A stretch of 64,000 bases of DNA from Anniella stebbinsi (taxonomy: Eukaryota > Chordata > Lepidosauria > Squamata > Anniellidae): contig JARDYH010000002.1 in the NCBI GenBank assembly GCA_029215795.1, positions 44,376,001 to 44,440,000 on the forward strand, written 5' to 3'. Every line of letters starts with the position of its first letter. Within the stretch, counting starts at the first letter, position 1. The position numbers and the translations under genes are program-made. Shown here piece by piece: positions 45,596 to 56,863 of the stretch. The notes below the pieces were generated by a model that worked only from the letters and a program-made list of their open reading frames with translations, did no database searches and had not been told where the DNA came from.

Positions 45596-45720
45596 ATATT
45601 TAATTTAATTAATGTATGGATTTATGTCACCTTTCCTAGCAAATATTCAGGGTGACATACGGCAAATGAAAACAGATATAAATAAACATGATAAAAACAG
45701 ACTAAAGATAAAGCCATTTT
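45596..45720 (-). mobile_element. LINE 3'-tail fragment (diverged)
   Basis: TTAATGTATGGATTTATGTC, CACCTTTCCTAGC and GGGTGACATACGG followed by A-rich sequence follow the layout of LINE 3' tails read on the opposite strand (TATTTAT..., CACCTTTC..., ...AAAATAAA). Family uncertain. Confidence 0.45.
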
Positions 45721-46293
45721 TTTGAAAAAAAAATCAGTTTGGTAAAAATTATTAGAATGAATATTGGAGTATGGGGGGAATGTTACAAAGGGGATTAGGT
45801 AGGGCAGTAAAATATATTGTATTTTTAAGGGGCTTCTAAAAATAAAAGCTTATGAACTATAAAGAACACTGCATATTATTATAAGCTCAATACAGAATGG
45901 TTTTCCTTAACCAAAAAATATGACTGGCATCAGAGATGTATTTATAGAGACTGGTCCTCTCCAAAGAACTGATCCGCCCAAGGGAACACCAGCCAGGGCA
46001 CATCACTTTGACAACAAATTACAATGAATAATTACACCTTTGTATTTCCACTTTTTCCAAAGCCTTGTTCAGCTTCCTTTCAGATTGATGTACAATATTT
46101 ACTCCTATTGCTGACTCCAGCACTTTGTTCCATCTCATTAATTCAAAGAATAAGGAACATCAAGGAATATCAGGAACATCATTAATCCAAGAACCATTTC
46201 TATCTGCTTAACTCCTAACCAGTTATTATTAAAGATTTTTTGTTATGATCTGAGCAAAATGGATGAAAAGCCTGAAAATATCAAGGCACTTTT
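45721..46293. other. Unannotated sequence
   Basis: No gene or repeat family recognised. Confidence 0.4.
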
Positions 46294-46371
46294 AGGATGC
46301 AGTCCTGTACCTGTGTACCTAGGAGAAAGTCCCATTGAACACAATGAGTAGGCCTGTATAGGGCTGCACTG
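46294..46371. mobile_element. Short CAATCCTAT-type palindromic MITE
   Basis: GGATGCAGTCCTGTACC and TATAGGGCTGCACTG are inverted ends around AAGTCCCATTGAACACAATG; a diverged copy. Confidence 0.5.
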
Positions 46372-46764
46372 TTAGAATACATATTTAGTTTTTATTATGG
46401 ATAAGGAGATGCATACAGTCTGTAGTGGTACGTAGTGGTCATGTTCCTGGTTTATTCCTTCCCACATCTGATTATATTCACAAATAACATCTTGCTCCAG
46501 CAGTACTATCAGCAGAAAGTACTTCACCCCTGCACTATTTTCATTGCCATTTCAGGATGGAGAAAACTAATGCTGTTTGTCTCTGCTTTATATTTCATCT
46601 GAGAAGGAAAGACTAATTTGGTTCAAAAGAGGGAATGTCTCTAAAATAAGGTGATCAGTAAAAGGGGGAAGTTGAAAGGGAAAGTCAAGAGGGTCAAATC
46701 ACCAGAATGATTGGGGTTGTTGAAAACCACAAAAATAGCTCAGCTAGAATGTATGCTGCAGAGC

Positions 46765-47170
46765 AGGAAAGTCTGAGAGGTGATCTGGTGCTAGGGGTGA
46801 GCGTTGTGGTGGCCAGGTTTGCTAATGATACCAAATTATTTAGGATAGTTAAAACAAAAAAGGATTGCAAAGAGCTCCAAAAGGATCTTCCAAACTGGGT
46901 TAATGGACATTAAAATGGAAGATGGAGTTCAAAGTAAGAAAGAGTAAAGAGGGCCTTCTCTGTAGTGGCCCCATGCCTTTGGAATAAACTGCCATAGGAG
47001 GTCCGACATGCTCTGTCATTGTATTCCAGCTTGTGAGGGCTTCTGCCCTGAAAGGCAGCCAAGAAATGTTTTAAAATGAATACTATCAGGGCAAAACTAA
47101 ATAAATCCTGACTTTGTGTATATGTTGATGGGGTCTGAGCTGGTGGTGGCTGACCAAGAAGGTACAAGGG
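46765..47170 (+). mobile_element. CR1 RT-region fragment with an embedded L2-like piece
   Basis: The frame from 46707 contains ARFANDTKLFRIVKTKKDC and KELQKDLPNWVN, the CR1 RT active-site region; the usual FADD is FAND here, so it would be inactive. After 46935 comes an L2-like C-terminal piece (AAGAGGGCCTTCTCTGTAGT, GGCCCCATGCCTTTGGAAT; 46940-47095), then CR1 sequence resumes (TATGTTGATGGGGTCTGAGC, 47118-47160). So an L2 fragment appears to lie inside a CR1 fragment. Confidence 0.75.
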
Positions 47171-47815
47171 GCTGCGGAGGGGAGGGTGTAAAGGGAAATA
47201 TGCATTTCGTTCTACTTGCACAATGTTGGATATCACCTGAAAATTCTTAGGATTCTAGGTGGGCTCAGTAGACTGCCCAAAATTCCTTGCCTACTGATCT
47301 TAGAGGATCTCTTGCATTCAATAAAATAAAATTTACATCCCTTTTCAGCCCACCAGTTATGTATGAAATGAATGGTCGTCTCTAAGCTTCCTGTGTGTCC
47401 AGATATTCTCTTATTCCCTACAATGACACCATAAAACTACTAATGATGTCTAATGAATATTAGCACATGAAAGGCAATATAATTAGGCAGCACATGCTGT
47501 GCGGCTGATAAAAATATAAAGGCTCCAACAAACTGCTTCTGTCCTGCCCATGAAGTGTGCCATACAGTATAAAATGTCAAATAGCTGATTTTTAAACTGA
47601 TACTGTGGAGAAATCAGACAATATTAATTGATCTAAAAGTTATTAGAGGAAGAAGGAAAAACACTTTTCTTTTCCATTTGCTTTTGTTGTTACTTCTCTT
47701 ACAATTTTAATGAATACTGCAGTTTTAAACATAAAAAATGAAATACATCTTATAGATTTATTGATTAATAATTTATTCAAGGCGTTTTTATCCTGCTCCT
47801 CAGCCAAAAAAGAGC
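47171..47815. other. Unannotated, possibly conserved non-coding
   Basis: No repeat family recognised; 47430-47640 is AT-rich and repeat-free. Conservation is a guess that only an alignment can test. Confidence 0.3.
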
Positions 47816-47990
47816 AGCAGTACTGCTTTATAGTAGTACTGAAGTGCACTGATAACTGTAGGGACATATTACACATTCTATATACAACTTTCAAAGTGTT
47901 ATTTCCTCTCTTTTTATTCCACATTATCCAAAATACCATCATGAATGTCATTGTGTGTCCTACTCGGTGTAGGTGCACAAGAGGAATATA
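47816..47990. mobile_element. Decayed relative of the 9476-9693 palindromic MITE
   Basis: TACTGCTTTATAGTAGTACT, GAAGTGCACTGATAACTGTA and GACATATTACACAT align with 9537-9600, and the right end CTACTCGGTGTAGGTG resembles the GGTGTAGATC end. The left end is lost. Confidence 0.6.
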
Positions 47991-47995
47991 GCTTT

Positions 47996-48920
47996 ACTAT
48001 GATGGGATCATAATGATATGACATAAGGTGTAGCTCTGGCTCCTGTCTCAGCCTCTGGATAGCTTGTCATGGTTATTAGATGGCCCATACAGCATTAGGT
48101 TATTAGTATCCTACTGTATTGTACATGGCCAGTTGATTACATGGCTGGAACTGTCATGCATAGGAGTTGCAGGGAATTTGTTTCTCAGACCCACCATACA
48201 ACCATTAATTTAACTTACAACTCTTTAATTATAACCAATAGAAAAATCCCTAAATTTAAACCAGAATTTGAATTTTGTTTATTCCAGCAAAATCTATTCC
48301 TCGGGAAGATTGCTAACAGGCATAACTTTCAGTAGCAATCTTTCCAATGTACCCTGTAATTACTTACTACATGCAACACAAAATGTGCATATCTTTAATG
48401 AGTATGTAGAGAGAACATCCTTCCAGAATATATCATTATCAGCATAAAAGAGAAGGGAACCAAACATTTAGAATTGTAAATTGTGCATTCTGCATTAGAC
48501 AAGACTGCAAATTTAACAATTAGAGATAAGCTTTAGCCACTTGTTCCCATATGCATAGTAATATAAACAGTTTGGTTTTGCACTCTTTTTTTCTTGTTGA
48601 TTGACGGCAAATCCACAATAAATGCTGTACTGGAAGTCTCATTCTCATTCAGCCTTTTAAAATTAAGTTGTCTTTTTATTAATATTTCCTTCTTTAAACT
48701 GTCTACGACATGATTCACTCTGATGCACGGAATAGGAGAGCCTTAAATTAAGTCCAAAGGATTAGCACTTTGCAAGTTAGAGCGCAGGCAATTTTAGCCT
48801 GGCTTATACTTCATATCCACTCAATTAACCTCACAGAGCTTTAGAACAAAAGTCAGTATGGCATGCATCATTTGAATGGAACAAATGCCACCTTTCTGTC
48901 AAGGCATGATGAACCCACAG
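47996..48920. other. Unannotated sequence
   Basis: No gene or repeat family recognised; 48700-48860 is repeat-free. Confidence 0.35.
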
Positions 48921-48924
48921 CAGC

Positions 48925-49225
48925 CACTCTTAGCAAAGGCCAGGTTCATTGTTATCTTTTCGGCGCCAGGTCAAGTCTTTCCTCTTCTCTCAGGCATTTG
49001 GCAATATCTGAGGAGCCTGGGTTTGTTTTGTTTTGCTTTGTTTTTGTAGTTTTTGAAGTGTTGATGTGGTTTTTAAATGTATAGATTGTGTGTATGTTGT
49101 ATGTTTTCGCTGTTTTAATTTTTGTATATTGTTTTTAATTGTTTTTAATCCTATGTAAACCGCCCAGAGAGCTTCGGCTATGGGGCAGTATACAAATGTA
49201 ATAAATTAATAAATAAATAAAGTGA
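48925..49225 (+). mobile_element. L2-like LINE 3' end and tail
   Basis: Begins in the last ORF2 codons (CGCCAGGTCAAGTCTTTCCT) and runs through a T-rich 3' UTR to GTAAACCGCCCAGAGAGCTT, CGGCTATGGGGCAGTATAC and (AATA)n. This is the plus-strand version of the tail at 16037-16190 and 17037-17125. Confidence 0.85.
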
Positions 49226-49580
49226 TGTGGACCATCTACAAAGTATACAGTGAGTTATTATAGAAGCCTTGTGGTACAGGTGCCACATGATGTTTAGAAA
49301 TGATTACATTCTTCAGGTTTATTTATGCTGAAGAGTCAAACAAAAACAAAGAAAACCCCTTTCTATACTGAACACCATTTGCAAACTATATGATGCTATA
49401 TTTTAGTAGTATCCTTTCCCATTTGACTGGTGCTCCAATGTAGTTAGGTCAACGTACACCTAGAGCAACCCCTTTGCTGGATTAGGAACTGCACATGTAA
49501 AAAAGGGTGATGCATTCATAGTTCTTTTGACTGGTGGACTGCTGCACCAAACACTCAGGTGCATGCAGTTGCCTCGCGAC
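49226..49580. other. Unannotated sequence
   Basis: No gene or repeat recognised. Confidence 0.4.
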
Positions 49581-49599
49581 TAATACCTTTTGGTGCTTA

Positions 49600-50965
49600 T
49601 CTAAAAGGATGTTCTGAGACCAAGGAATCTGCCTGTGATGCCCTCCATATTGATCTTCAATGTATCATGACAGGCTGTGGTTACCATTCCTGAATCCTTC
49701 TATATAATTTCTGACCCGTCTCCAATATTCAGTTTTTTGGCCAAGATTCTGAAACATGTGGTAGTTTCTCAGAAACAGGGTTTTCTGGATGAGGCAGATT
49801 GTCTAGATCCATTTCAGTCTGACTTCACGCCTGGTTATCGAACAGACACTGCTTTGGTCGCCTTGGTGGACAATCTACTCTTGGTCTGGGAACTGGACAG
49901 GGGGAATATATCCCTGTTGGTTCTGTAGGATTCTTAGTTGCTTTCAATACCATCAGCCAAGGGATCCTTCTGAGGCATCTGTCTGAGATGGTTCTTGGAG
50001 GCACCGTTATACAGTGGCTCCAGTCCTTCTTGGAGGGGCAATTTCAGGAGGTCATGCTGGGAACTCCTGTTTGATACCCTGGCTGTTGACCTGTGGTATC
50101 CCTCAGAGCTCCATCTTGTCCCCCATGATATTTGACATATACATGAAACCATAGAAGAGGTTGTCCAGAATTTGGGAGTTTGGTATCACTAATATGGTGC
50201 TGATACCCAAATCTGTCTCTCTTTTACATCTAAATCCAAGAAAGCTATTTCAGTCCTAAACCAGTGTCTGGTGATGGTAATGGACTGAATGAAGATTACT
50301 AAAATTTAGCTTAATCCAGACAAGACAGAAATGCTCCTAATTAGGCAAAAGGCAGATCATGGAATATGGATACAACCTGTCCTGGATGGGGTTTCACTCC
50401 TCCTGAAGACTCAAACTTGCAGTTTTGGGTGCACTCCTGAACGCAGCCCTGAATCTGCATACCCAGGTTTGGACATTGGCCAGGGATGCATTTGCGCAGC
50501 TCAATCTAATGCACCAATTGAAACCATTCCTAGAGGTGTCTCATGGTCATGCATGCCTTAGTTACATCCCATTTGGACTATGGTAATGTGCTTGAAAACT
50601 GTTCAGAAAGTTCAGCTGGTCCAGAATGCTGTTGACCAGAACTGGATATAGGAAGCATGTGACTCCCTTGTTGCAACACCATCACTGGCTACTGCTGTGT
50701 TTCTGAGCACAAGTCAAAGTGCTGGTTATGACTGATAAAGCCTGCCTGGGTTTGAAGATCTTTGAGAAAGGCCCTTTTTATACTTCTATCTCCAGAGGTG
50801 CATTTGGTGGTAGAGCAAGAAAGGGCCTTCTAGGTGGGTGCACCTAGGCTGTGGAAGTTTCTGCCAAGAGAGGCTGGGTTGGCTCCCTCTCTGCTATCTT
50901 TGTGCCAGCACAAAAATGCATTTTATTCAAGAGGGCTTTTGACATATAAGCAGGTCTGTAGGGTT
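49600..50965 (+). mobile_element. Old L2-like LINE: RT domain to C-terminus (pseudogene)
   Basis: The frame from 49677 contains FSFLAKILKHVVVSQKQGFL, DPFQSDFTPGYRTDTALVAL and VDNLLLVWELDRGNISLLVL, matching the fingers/palm start of an L2 RT. Later pieces in shifted frames include PIMFDIYMKP-like sequence (about 50120-50150), IQPVLDGVSLLLK (about 50375-50410) and, near 50820-50940, the GAPRLWKFLPREAGL block. Stops and frameshifts throughout show that it is inactive. Confidence 0.82.
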
Positions 50966-51002
50966 AGATGCTCAGGTCTTCTGGTCCCTACCATCAATCT
51001 GC

Positions 51003-51345
51003 TTGCTACGTTTTCCACAAGCTGCAGTTTCTGAACATTTTTCAAAGGCGACCCCATATAGAATGCATTGCAGTAATCTAATCTGGAGGTTACCAGAGCA
51101 TGGATGTCTGAACCCTGGTTATCCCTGTCCAGTTAGGGGTATAGCTGGGCCACCAAAGCACGTAGAAGGCACTCCTTGTCACTGAGGACACCTAAGCCAA
51201 ACGATGAACCTGCTCTTTCAGGGAGAGTGAAACCCCATCACGACCAGGCTGTAGATGCTCCATCTGGACAAAGTCTTGTCTGGATTGAGTTTCAGTTTAT
51301 TAGCCCTCATCCAGTCCACTGTCTCAGCCAAGCACCAGTCTAGCA
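51003..51345 (-). mobile_element. L2-like LINE internal fragment, opposite orientation
   Basis: The minus strand carries VLDWCLAETVDWMRANKLKL-NPDKT (51345-51270) and continues to the YCNALY/KTVRKLQL-equivalent region (51005-51100). It is the same ORF2 region as 16600-17020. Together with 49600-50965 it forms an inverted pair of L2 fragments. Confidence 0.8.
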
Positions 51346-51808
51346 CAACCGCATGATCCTTTCTGAACGTGATAGCATTCAGTGATAAAGACTGTAAGGC
51401 ATTGGGCTTATTAAAACCTTTATATAAATAAATAATAAACACATTTTAAATCATATCGAATCTTTGGCAAAACAGAACAAACTGCTGACACTCCAAGAGG
51501 GTTTAATTATCATTCTGCAAGGGCACGGCACTTGTCAATTCACATTCCCAAACATCTGCGTCATTTTTATATTCATATTATTTTATGATACTAACATATT
51601 TGTTATGCATGAAAGCACCAACAAGTTGCTAAAATTAGCACTATATCAGCATGAATTCCTAGAGGTGTGCCATTTGTAAAAGATGTATTTTTTGCAGAAA
51701 AAAATATTTTAATAACAGACCTTTCAGATACTGCAGACATAGCAATAGAGGCTGAATAGATACCCACCCCTGGAACGGCTGTAAATTACAGATTAAATAA
51801 AATTAAAG
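51346..51808. other. Unannotated sequence
   Basis: No gene or repeat recognised apart from an AATAAA-rich patch near 51420-51440. Confidence 0.4.
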
Positions 51809-51816
51809 GTTTACAC

Positions 51817-52582
51817 TAGGGATGTGTATCGTATCATTCAAATGTCTGATAACGATCCAGTAAGGTCGTTATCGGACTTCCGATTAACGATAACGATGAA
51901 CATTCCAGGAGGCCCTATCTGATCTGATATCCATATGTCTGATAACTATTGGACATATCGGATTATCGGACCGCCAGTTTAGGGCCGGCCCTCCCTCCTC
52001 CCTCCCCCCTCACACTTCTTACCTGGGCCTTCCAGGCTGTCATCCTCTGTCCTCCACTGCTCTGGTCCACTGAGAACTAGGCTTTGCGGCCTAGTTCTCA
52101 GTAGAGCGACGACGCTCCTGGTGATGTCACTACTCAGCCCACCAGCGCTCTACTACCTCCCTACCTCCCCCCTCACACTATTTACCTGCAGACTTCCCTG
52201 CCACCGCCACCAGTCTGTAGTACTGCTAAACAGGTTTTGCGGCCTGTTCGGCAGTACAGACAGTCGCTGAGGTGGCAACGGCGGCAACGGCGACCACAGA
52301 GGCAGAGGCGGCGACCACGGAGGTGGCGGGTAAGGAGCGCAAGTGGGGGGAGGGAGGGAGTGCCGGCCCAGTGTTTTCCCCATAGACTTGCATTGGGGGA
52401 AAGCTTTCTTTCCCCCGATGCAAACCTATGGGGAAAACACTGTTATCATATTGGAACTTCCGATATTTATCAGATTTCCGATCCGATCAAATCCGGGTAC
52501 CCCCCGATATGGATCCAAAAAAATTTATATTGGAATTTCCGAGAATGATACAATACGATAATTTTGGCTGTGCACATCCCTA
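51817..52582. mobile_element. 766-bp non-autonomous hAT element with perfect TSD
   Basis: Bounded by TAGGGATGTGTA and TGCACATCCCTA and flanked by GTTTACAC on both sides (51809-51816 and 52583-52590), a perfect 8-bp TSD typical of hAT. The ends are rich in TCGGA, TATCGGA and CGATAT words in both orientations. The middle (51975-52370) is GC-rich. A near-perfect hairpin at 52379-52433 pairs CCCCATAGACTTGCATTGGG with CCCGATGCAAACCTATGGGG. ORFs of 65-103 codons lie in the GC-rich part without recognisable motifs. Confidence 0.88.
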
Positions 52583-52753
52583 GTTTACACATAGAGTAAG
52601 GTTATCTAAGAGAACCAAAGATTTAGGAGCATGGTTAAAAGAAAAAAACAACCCATGAAATTTCTCTCTACCCAAAGATCCATTAGAGTTTACACTGAGC
52701 AATGTAAAGGAATTATTTTTAACTGAACATTTTGACCTGATCTTGTACATGAT

Positions 52754-52885
52754 GGGTTGGATCCAGATTTATTCATGTTTAGAGTAGATCCACCAAAATT
52801 GATGGGACAAGTTAGTCATGCTTAAGTTAATAACAGTTGATTTTAGTGGGTCTACTCTAAGCATGAATAAGTCTGGATCCAACCC
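52754..52885. mobile_element. 132-bp palindromic MITE with GGTTGGATCC ends
   Basis: Left GGGTTGGATCCAGATTTATT and right AATAAGTCTGGATCCAACCC are inverted; the match continues through CATG-TTAGAGTAGA(T/C)CCAC on both sides around a centre rich in AAGTTAATAACA. No certain TSD. Confidence 0.82.
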
Positions 52886-52886
52886 A

Positions 52887-53526
52887 ATTTATTTTCCTCA
52901 ATTGACTTGTTTTGTGGTAATATTGGATGTCACATCTGGATCCATAAAAATGAGTATTTAAAGTATAAGAAACTAAATCAGCCACTCTATTATGAGCTGT
53001 CAAATTTTCAAATTACTAATTGAATATGGAGAGCTCTATTGCAATATATTATAAAGAAAGAGTGTTGAACCCCTACTTTAGAATTTGGTATGCCTGGACT
53101 CCCAATCTGGCCCTCTAAGGTTCCCCAAAATGCTGTGTCCCCTTCGTCTGGCCCCATCATTTAGTATTCTCCCATTCTAAAAGGTTAAATTGTTCCTTCT
53201 AAAGCTTAGTTACTGGCAGAAAGACCTAATATGTTGAATTTTGGACCTGCCCCTTTTCTCTTTGGCCCAGCCCGCTACTTGAAAGCATCTCCCTGAGAGC
53301 TTCTCCATCCAGATTTTCTTTTTCCTAATTATTATTTGTAATTCTGAAAATTCTGCAAGGTTCCCCTCCCTTATACATACTTCTTGTGTGGGTGGGTGGG
53401 AGAGGTGCAAACTGATTATGCAAACTCAAGGCAAAAATTCTTCTAATGTAGCAATTGAATACAAAACATTGGACAGCTCCAAGTGATCCCTGGTGGCTGA
53501 AGTTCTCTTCTAATAGGATAATTATA
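52887..53526. other. Unannotated sequence
   Basis: No gene or repeat family recognised. Confidence 0.4.
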
Positions 53527-53692
53527 GGGACATTGGAAGCTGGTCCATCTAACCTGTTATAGTCAACATTGACAGGCAGCATCTCTGCAGGGTTTCAGAA
53601 AGGGGTTTTTCCAGCCCTACCTGGAGATGTCAGGGATTGAACCAGGGACCTTCTGCATGTAAAGAAGGAGCTCTATCACAGGTGCTCTATCC
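53527..53692 (-). mobile_element. tRNA-Ala-derived SINE, partly deleted
   Basis: Plus-strand words GACATTGGAAGCTGGTCCAT, GGGTTTCAG, TTTTTCCAGCCCTACCTGGA, GGGATTGAACCAGGGACC and TTCTGCATG show the same family and order as 39296-39487. A deletion removes the TTATACTGAGTCAGAC region. Confidence 0.78.
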
Positions 53693-53847
53693 CTAGGAGG
53701 ATGTTGTCTCAGCAAAGACCTAAAGGCAACTAAAGCCTTATGTAGGCTGAAAAGAACTGTAGTGTGGTTAGCTCCACACACACCCCTATTCGTAAGAAGC
53801 AATTGGACTGTTAAAAGACCCTTACCTGATTTTAGTCTTTGCCCAGA

Positions 53848-53953
53848 TCTACACCAAGTACAAAATGGTTTGAAAACTGTATATAGAGTGTGTTCTGGAC
53901 TTCAATAGTTGTCACTACTGATATAAACTGTTTTAAAGCAGTAGTGTAGATCT
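53848..53953. mobile_element. Short palindromic MITE with AGATCTACAC ends
   Basis: Left CAGATCTACACCAAGTAC and right AGCAGTAGTGTAGATCTTG are inverted ends of a ~105-bp element; the interior TTTGAAAACTG and AAACTGTTTTAAA are only loosely paired. Ends resemble those of the elements at 9476 and 41197. Confidence 0.6.
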
Positions 53954-55740
53954 TGCCTTTGTCTTCTGCAAGGCAGGGAGATGGAGGTTCTCCTGGATTT
54001 TCACCCTCTGAGTCAGAGGATGGTGGCAGGGCTTTGTGCTCTGGCAAACGTAGCCCTGAAAAGTTATTGGTGGCATTTTCTCTGAGGAAGTGGTCTGAAC
54101 CTCTTCCTCATTGGAGAATCCTCCACTGTGCACTGTAGGTACAAGGATCATGACAGCAGGTTCATACAGCAACAAAACAGAAAGGTGCCTTAGTAACTAA
54201 GGAGCAGATGGGGAAAGGAGGCAGAAAGGTATAATAAAAATTGTCTGGCATCTTACCAGTAATGATAGGAAAGGTATACATGGAGGGCAACTGGTAAATC
54301 CCCCCTGCCTCCAGAGCTCCTTGTACAGTCTAATGTATGAGTCAGTTCTACATCTAGTTTTCTATGATCAGCAGGGGGTTGTTTGGGTATGAGCCCCCAT
54401 CTACAGTCTTTTAGTACCACCAGGGTCTAACACCTCAATAAGAATTTAATCTTAATTATGTGATCCTTAGTCTTTGCACTACATTTGTCACCATCAACTT
54501 GCAGCATATGTCACTAGAGTTTCTTGCACCAATATCTTGAAGAAGCATTTTTGAGAACTTTACTTTGCAAACACCTCATCAAAATATAAAATACCAATTC
54601 TTTTAAACAACAGAAAAACCTTCATAAACTTTCTTTTTGTCTTTCAAAATGCTTACATCAGTATGCACTTTACTGGAAAACTGGGAGCATTTGTGCCAGG
54701 AAACCTAATTTGATTGTGATCTATTTGGCAATCTAGCATTACTGTGCTTCTTGAGTTCAAGTAAAAGATTTGTAAAGCAGTCCTAAAACTTTATTATCAG
54801 GGCAGAGCATCAAGCTGTTCCCTGCACATTCATCACAAAAGTGATGCTCAACTGTAGCAGGGTATGAATCATTCTAGATTACCTATCTAGTACTTGAAAG
54901 CCCAGCTACAAAATAGCTGTAGTGGAGATTAGCCTTCTCCAATCGCTATTGAATTTAAAAGGCTATTCTGCAAAAGAAAAGAAGTTCATTCAGGCCATAC
55001 CAGTGAAAGAGGCCTTAAATCAAAGGGACACATTAGACAGAAAAGTCTTGGGAAGTGTGCACTGCAGGTCAGAGTTGCTCTGGAGATTTCTCTCTTTTGA
55101 AGGGCTGATTCATACATGCAAGTATATCACTTGACTGACTATGTGGATGTCTCCATTAGAATGAGCTAAGTTGATAAGAAAGCTCCCTCTGATGTGTTTG
55201 AACTGTGAGTGCCGTTTCATACATGCAAGTCACACGGACATCACAAGAAATGGGCAGATATGTGATGTTTGAATTTGCTGATGTTTTCTCACAGTTCATT
55301 TTATCTTGTTTGCAATCCAAAAGATGAGAGTCTTTTTTTTCCTGATCAGAAAAATATGTGGTTTTTTTTAAATCAGAGGAAAAATGCACATTTTTAAAAG
55401 TGGGCACCCGAAATGTGCCCTTTTCTGCCATAGGCAAAAACATGAAAATCTGGATGGGGTGATGTACATTTGTATATGTGTGCACTTGCATGAGTGTCCA
55501 TTGTTTGGCAATGCACACTTGTGCACTTCTTGGATTAGTGTTCAGGGCTGCAAATGGGACATATTTGCATGCTTTGTGAATAGGAATAAAATTCTCATTC
55601 ACCCAAAAGTCACATTTGAATCTGCAGTCATCGAGTGATATATATATATATATATATATATGCATGTGGGTAGTTAACTTTCCAGAAAGGAAGGAAATGT
55701 GTATATGTACATTCCTATCCATGACTACCTCGGACTTCAG
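53954..55740. other. Unannotated sequence with a TA microsatellite and an unexplained long ORF
   Basis: (TA)n lies at about 55638-55661. The minus-strand ORF 55809-55156 (217 codons) is the longest non-transposon frame in the window, but it crosses the TA repeat (giving IYIYIYI), is low in complexity at TGCACA/TTTTAAA tracts and shows no domain I recognise. I do not call it a gene. Confidence 0.4.
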
Positions 55741-55744
55741 TGGG

Positions 55745-56345
55745 AGTGGGTTGCGAGTGTAGTGTGAAATAATGAGTCGAGACAAGTAAATGGGATTAAA
55801 CTGGGCCACTTTTTATTAATGATCTGCAAAAGGAAAATGAAAACCTAGGTGGGCATCTACTATTGGCCTCTACAGACCAAATCTTGGGATCGGGCAAAAC
55901 AATTCTCGGACCCTGGGGTGCCGCCCAATCCTTTGCCACCTCACGGTCTTGCCCCATTTGGGGAAGGGAGGCCTTCCGGTGTCGCCCAACCCGTGCCACA
56001 CGGCTCCGAGTAGGTGAGGAGGGTTGGCCTCATAGGTAAACCTTATCCCAATGATCTGGTGCCGCAAGACTCCCAGATGTGTGCCTCAGACACTACCCAT
56101 CACCTCAACGGTGCCTGAGACTGTTCACCATTACAAAAACAGCTAAAGATGCCCACACCTACCGTCGAGATTATGTGACCAATTCATGCCAATTTACCTA
56201 TTTAATACACCCCATCTGTCTTACAGTGCAAAGTAGGCGAAAAAGCTCTTAGCCAAATTAGGTTTAAGAGCAAAAAATTCCTACTTGGCCTCCTAGCGAC
56301 GACCAGTGGAGCCCACACTGTCTACAGGGAGGGGAAGGAGGAAGC
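55745..56345 (-). mobile_element. Unidentified retroelement-like repeat, copy 2
   Basis: Partner of 37888-38530. Plus-strand landmarks are GGGCCACTTTTTATTAATGA (left), GGCTCCGAGTAGGTGAGGAG (middle), CAAAGTAGGCGAAAAAGC and AATTCCTACTTGGCCTCC (right). On the minus strand TCATTAATAAAAAGTGGCCC gives an AATAAA signal near the 3' end. The interior is CpG-containing and better preserved than copy 1. Family unknown; LTR or DIRS-like ends are candidates. Confidence 0.55.
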
Positions 56346-56775
56346 CGCGCAGGAGAAAGAATGCTGGGCAGGTCCGTTGCCTGGCTCTTAAGGGTTACTT
56401 TCTTTTGTCTGTGTGATTTCATGCTGTTGCTGTTGACATAGTTTTTCTTGGCAATCCTACTTCCTCCCCTTTGCAATAACAAATTTTATTTAAGTTTCTT
56501 CAATTTCAATTTTATTTCAATTTTATTTCTTGTGGAACCCTAATGAATACATTGGGAAATTATGTTTTCTTCAAACAACTGCAATGGAAGAGGAAAGAAA
56601 AACTGTGAACTTGAGAATACAGTCAAGAACTGTACATTAAAACATGGAGACATTCTTAACCCACAAGAAGCACTCAAAATTAACCCAACAATCCAAATTA
56701 TGGAATGAACGTGTTCCTCGTGCCCATTTAGTTTTGTGGTTACCCAGTGGATTTCACGTCACTCTGTAGATACTT
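56346..56775. other. Unannotated sequence
   Basis: No gene or repeat recognised; a TTTTATTTCAATTTTATTT patch near 56505-56530. Confidence 0.4.
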
Positions 56776-56863
56776 AGGCTGCAATCCTGGACACACCTTG
56801 GAATAAGTCCCCTTGAACTCAGTAGGTCTTACTTTTGAGTAGACAAGCACAGGATTGTACTGT
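56776..56863. mobile_element. Short CAATCCT palindromic MITE
   Basis: CTGCAATCCTGGACACACC and GCACAGGATTGTACTGTCAG are inverted ends around AAGTCCCCTTGAACTCAGTA. Confidence 0.6.
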
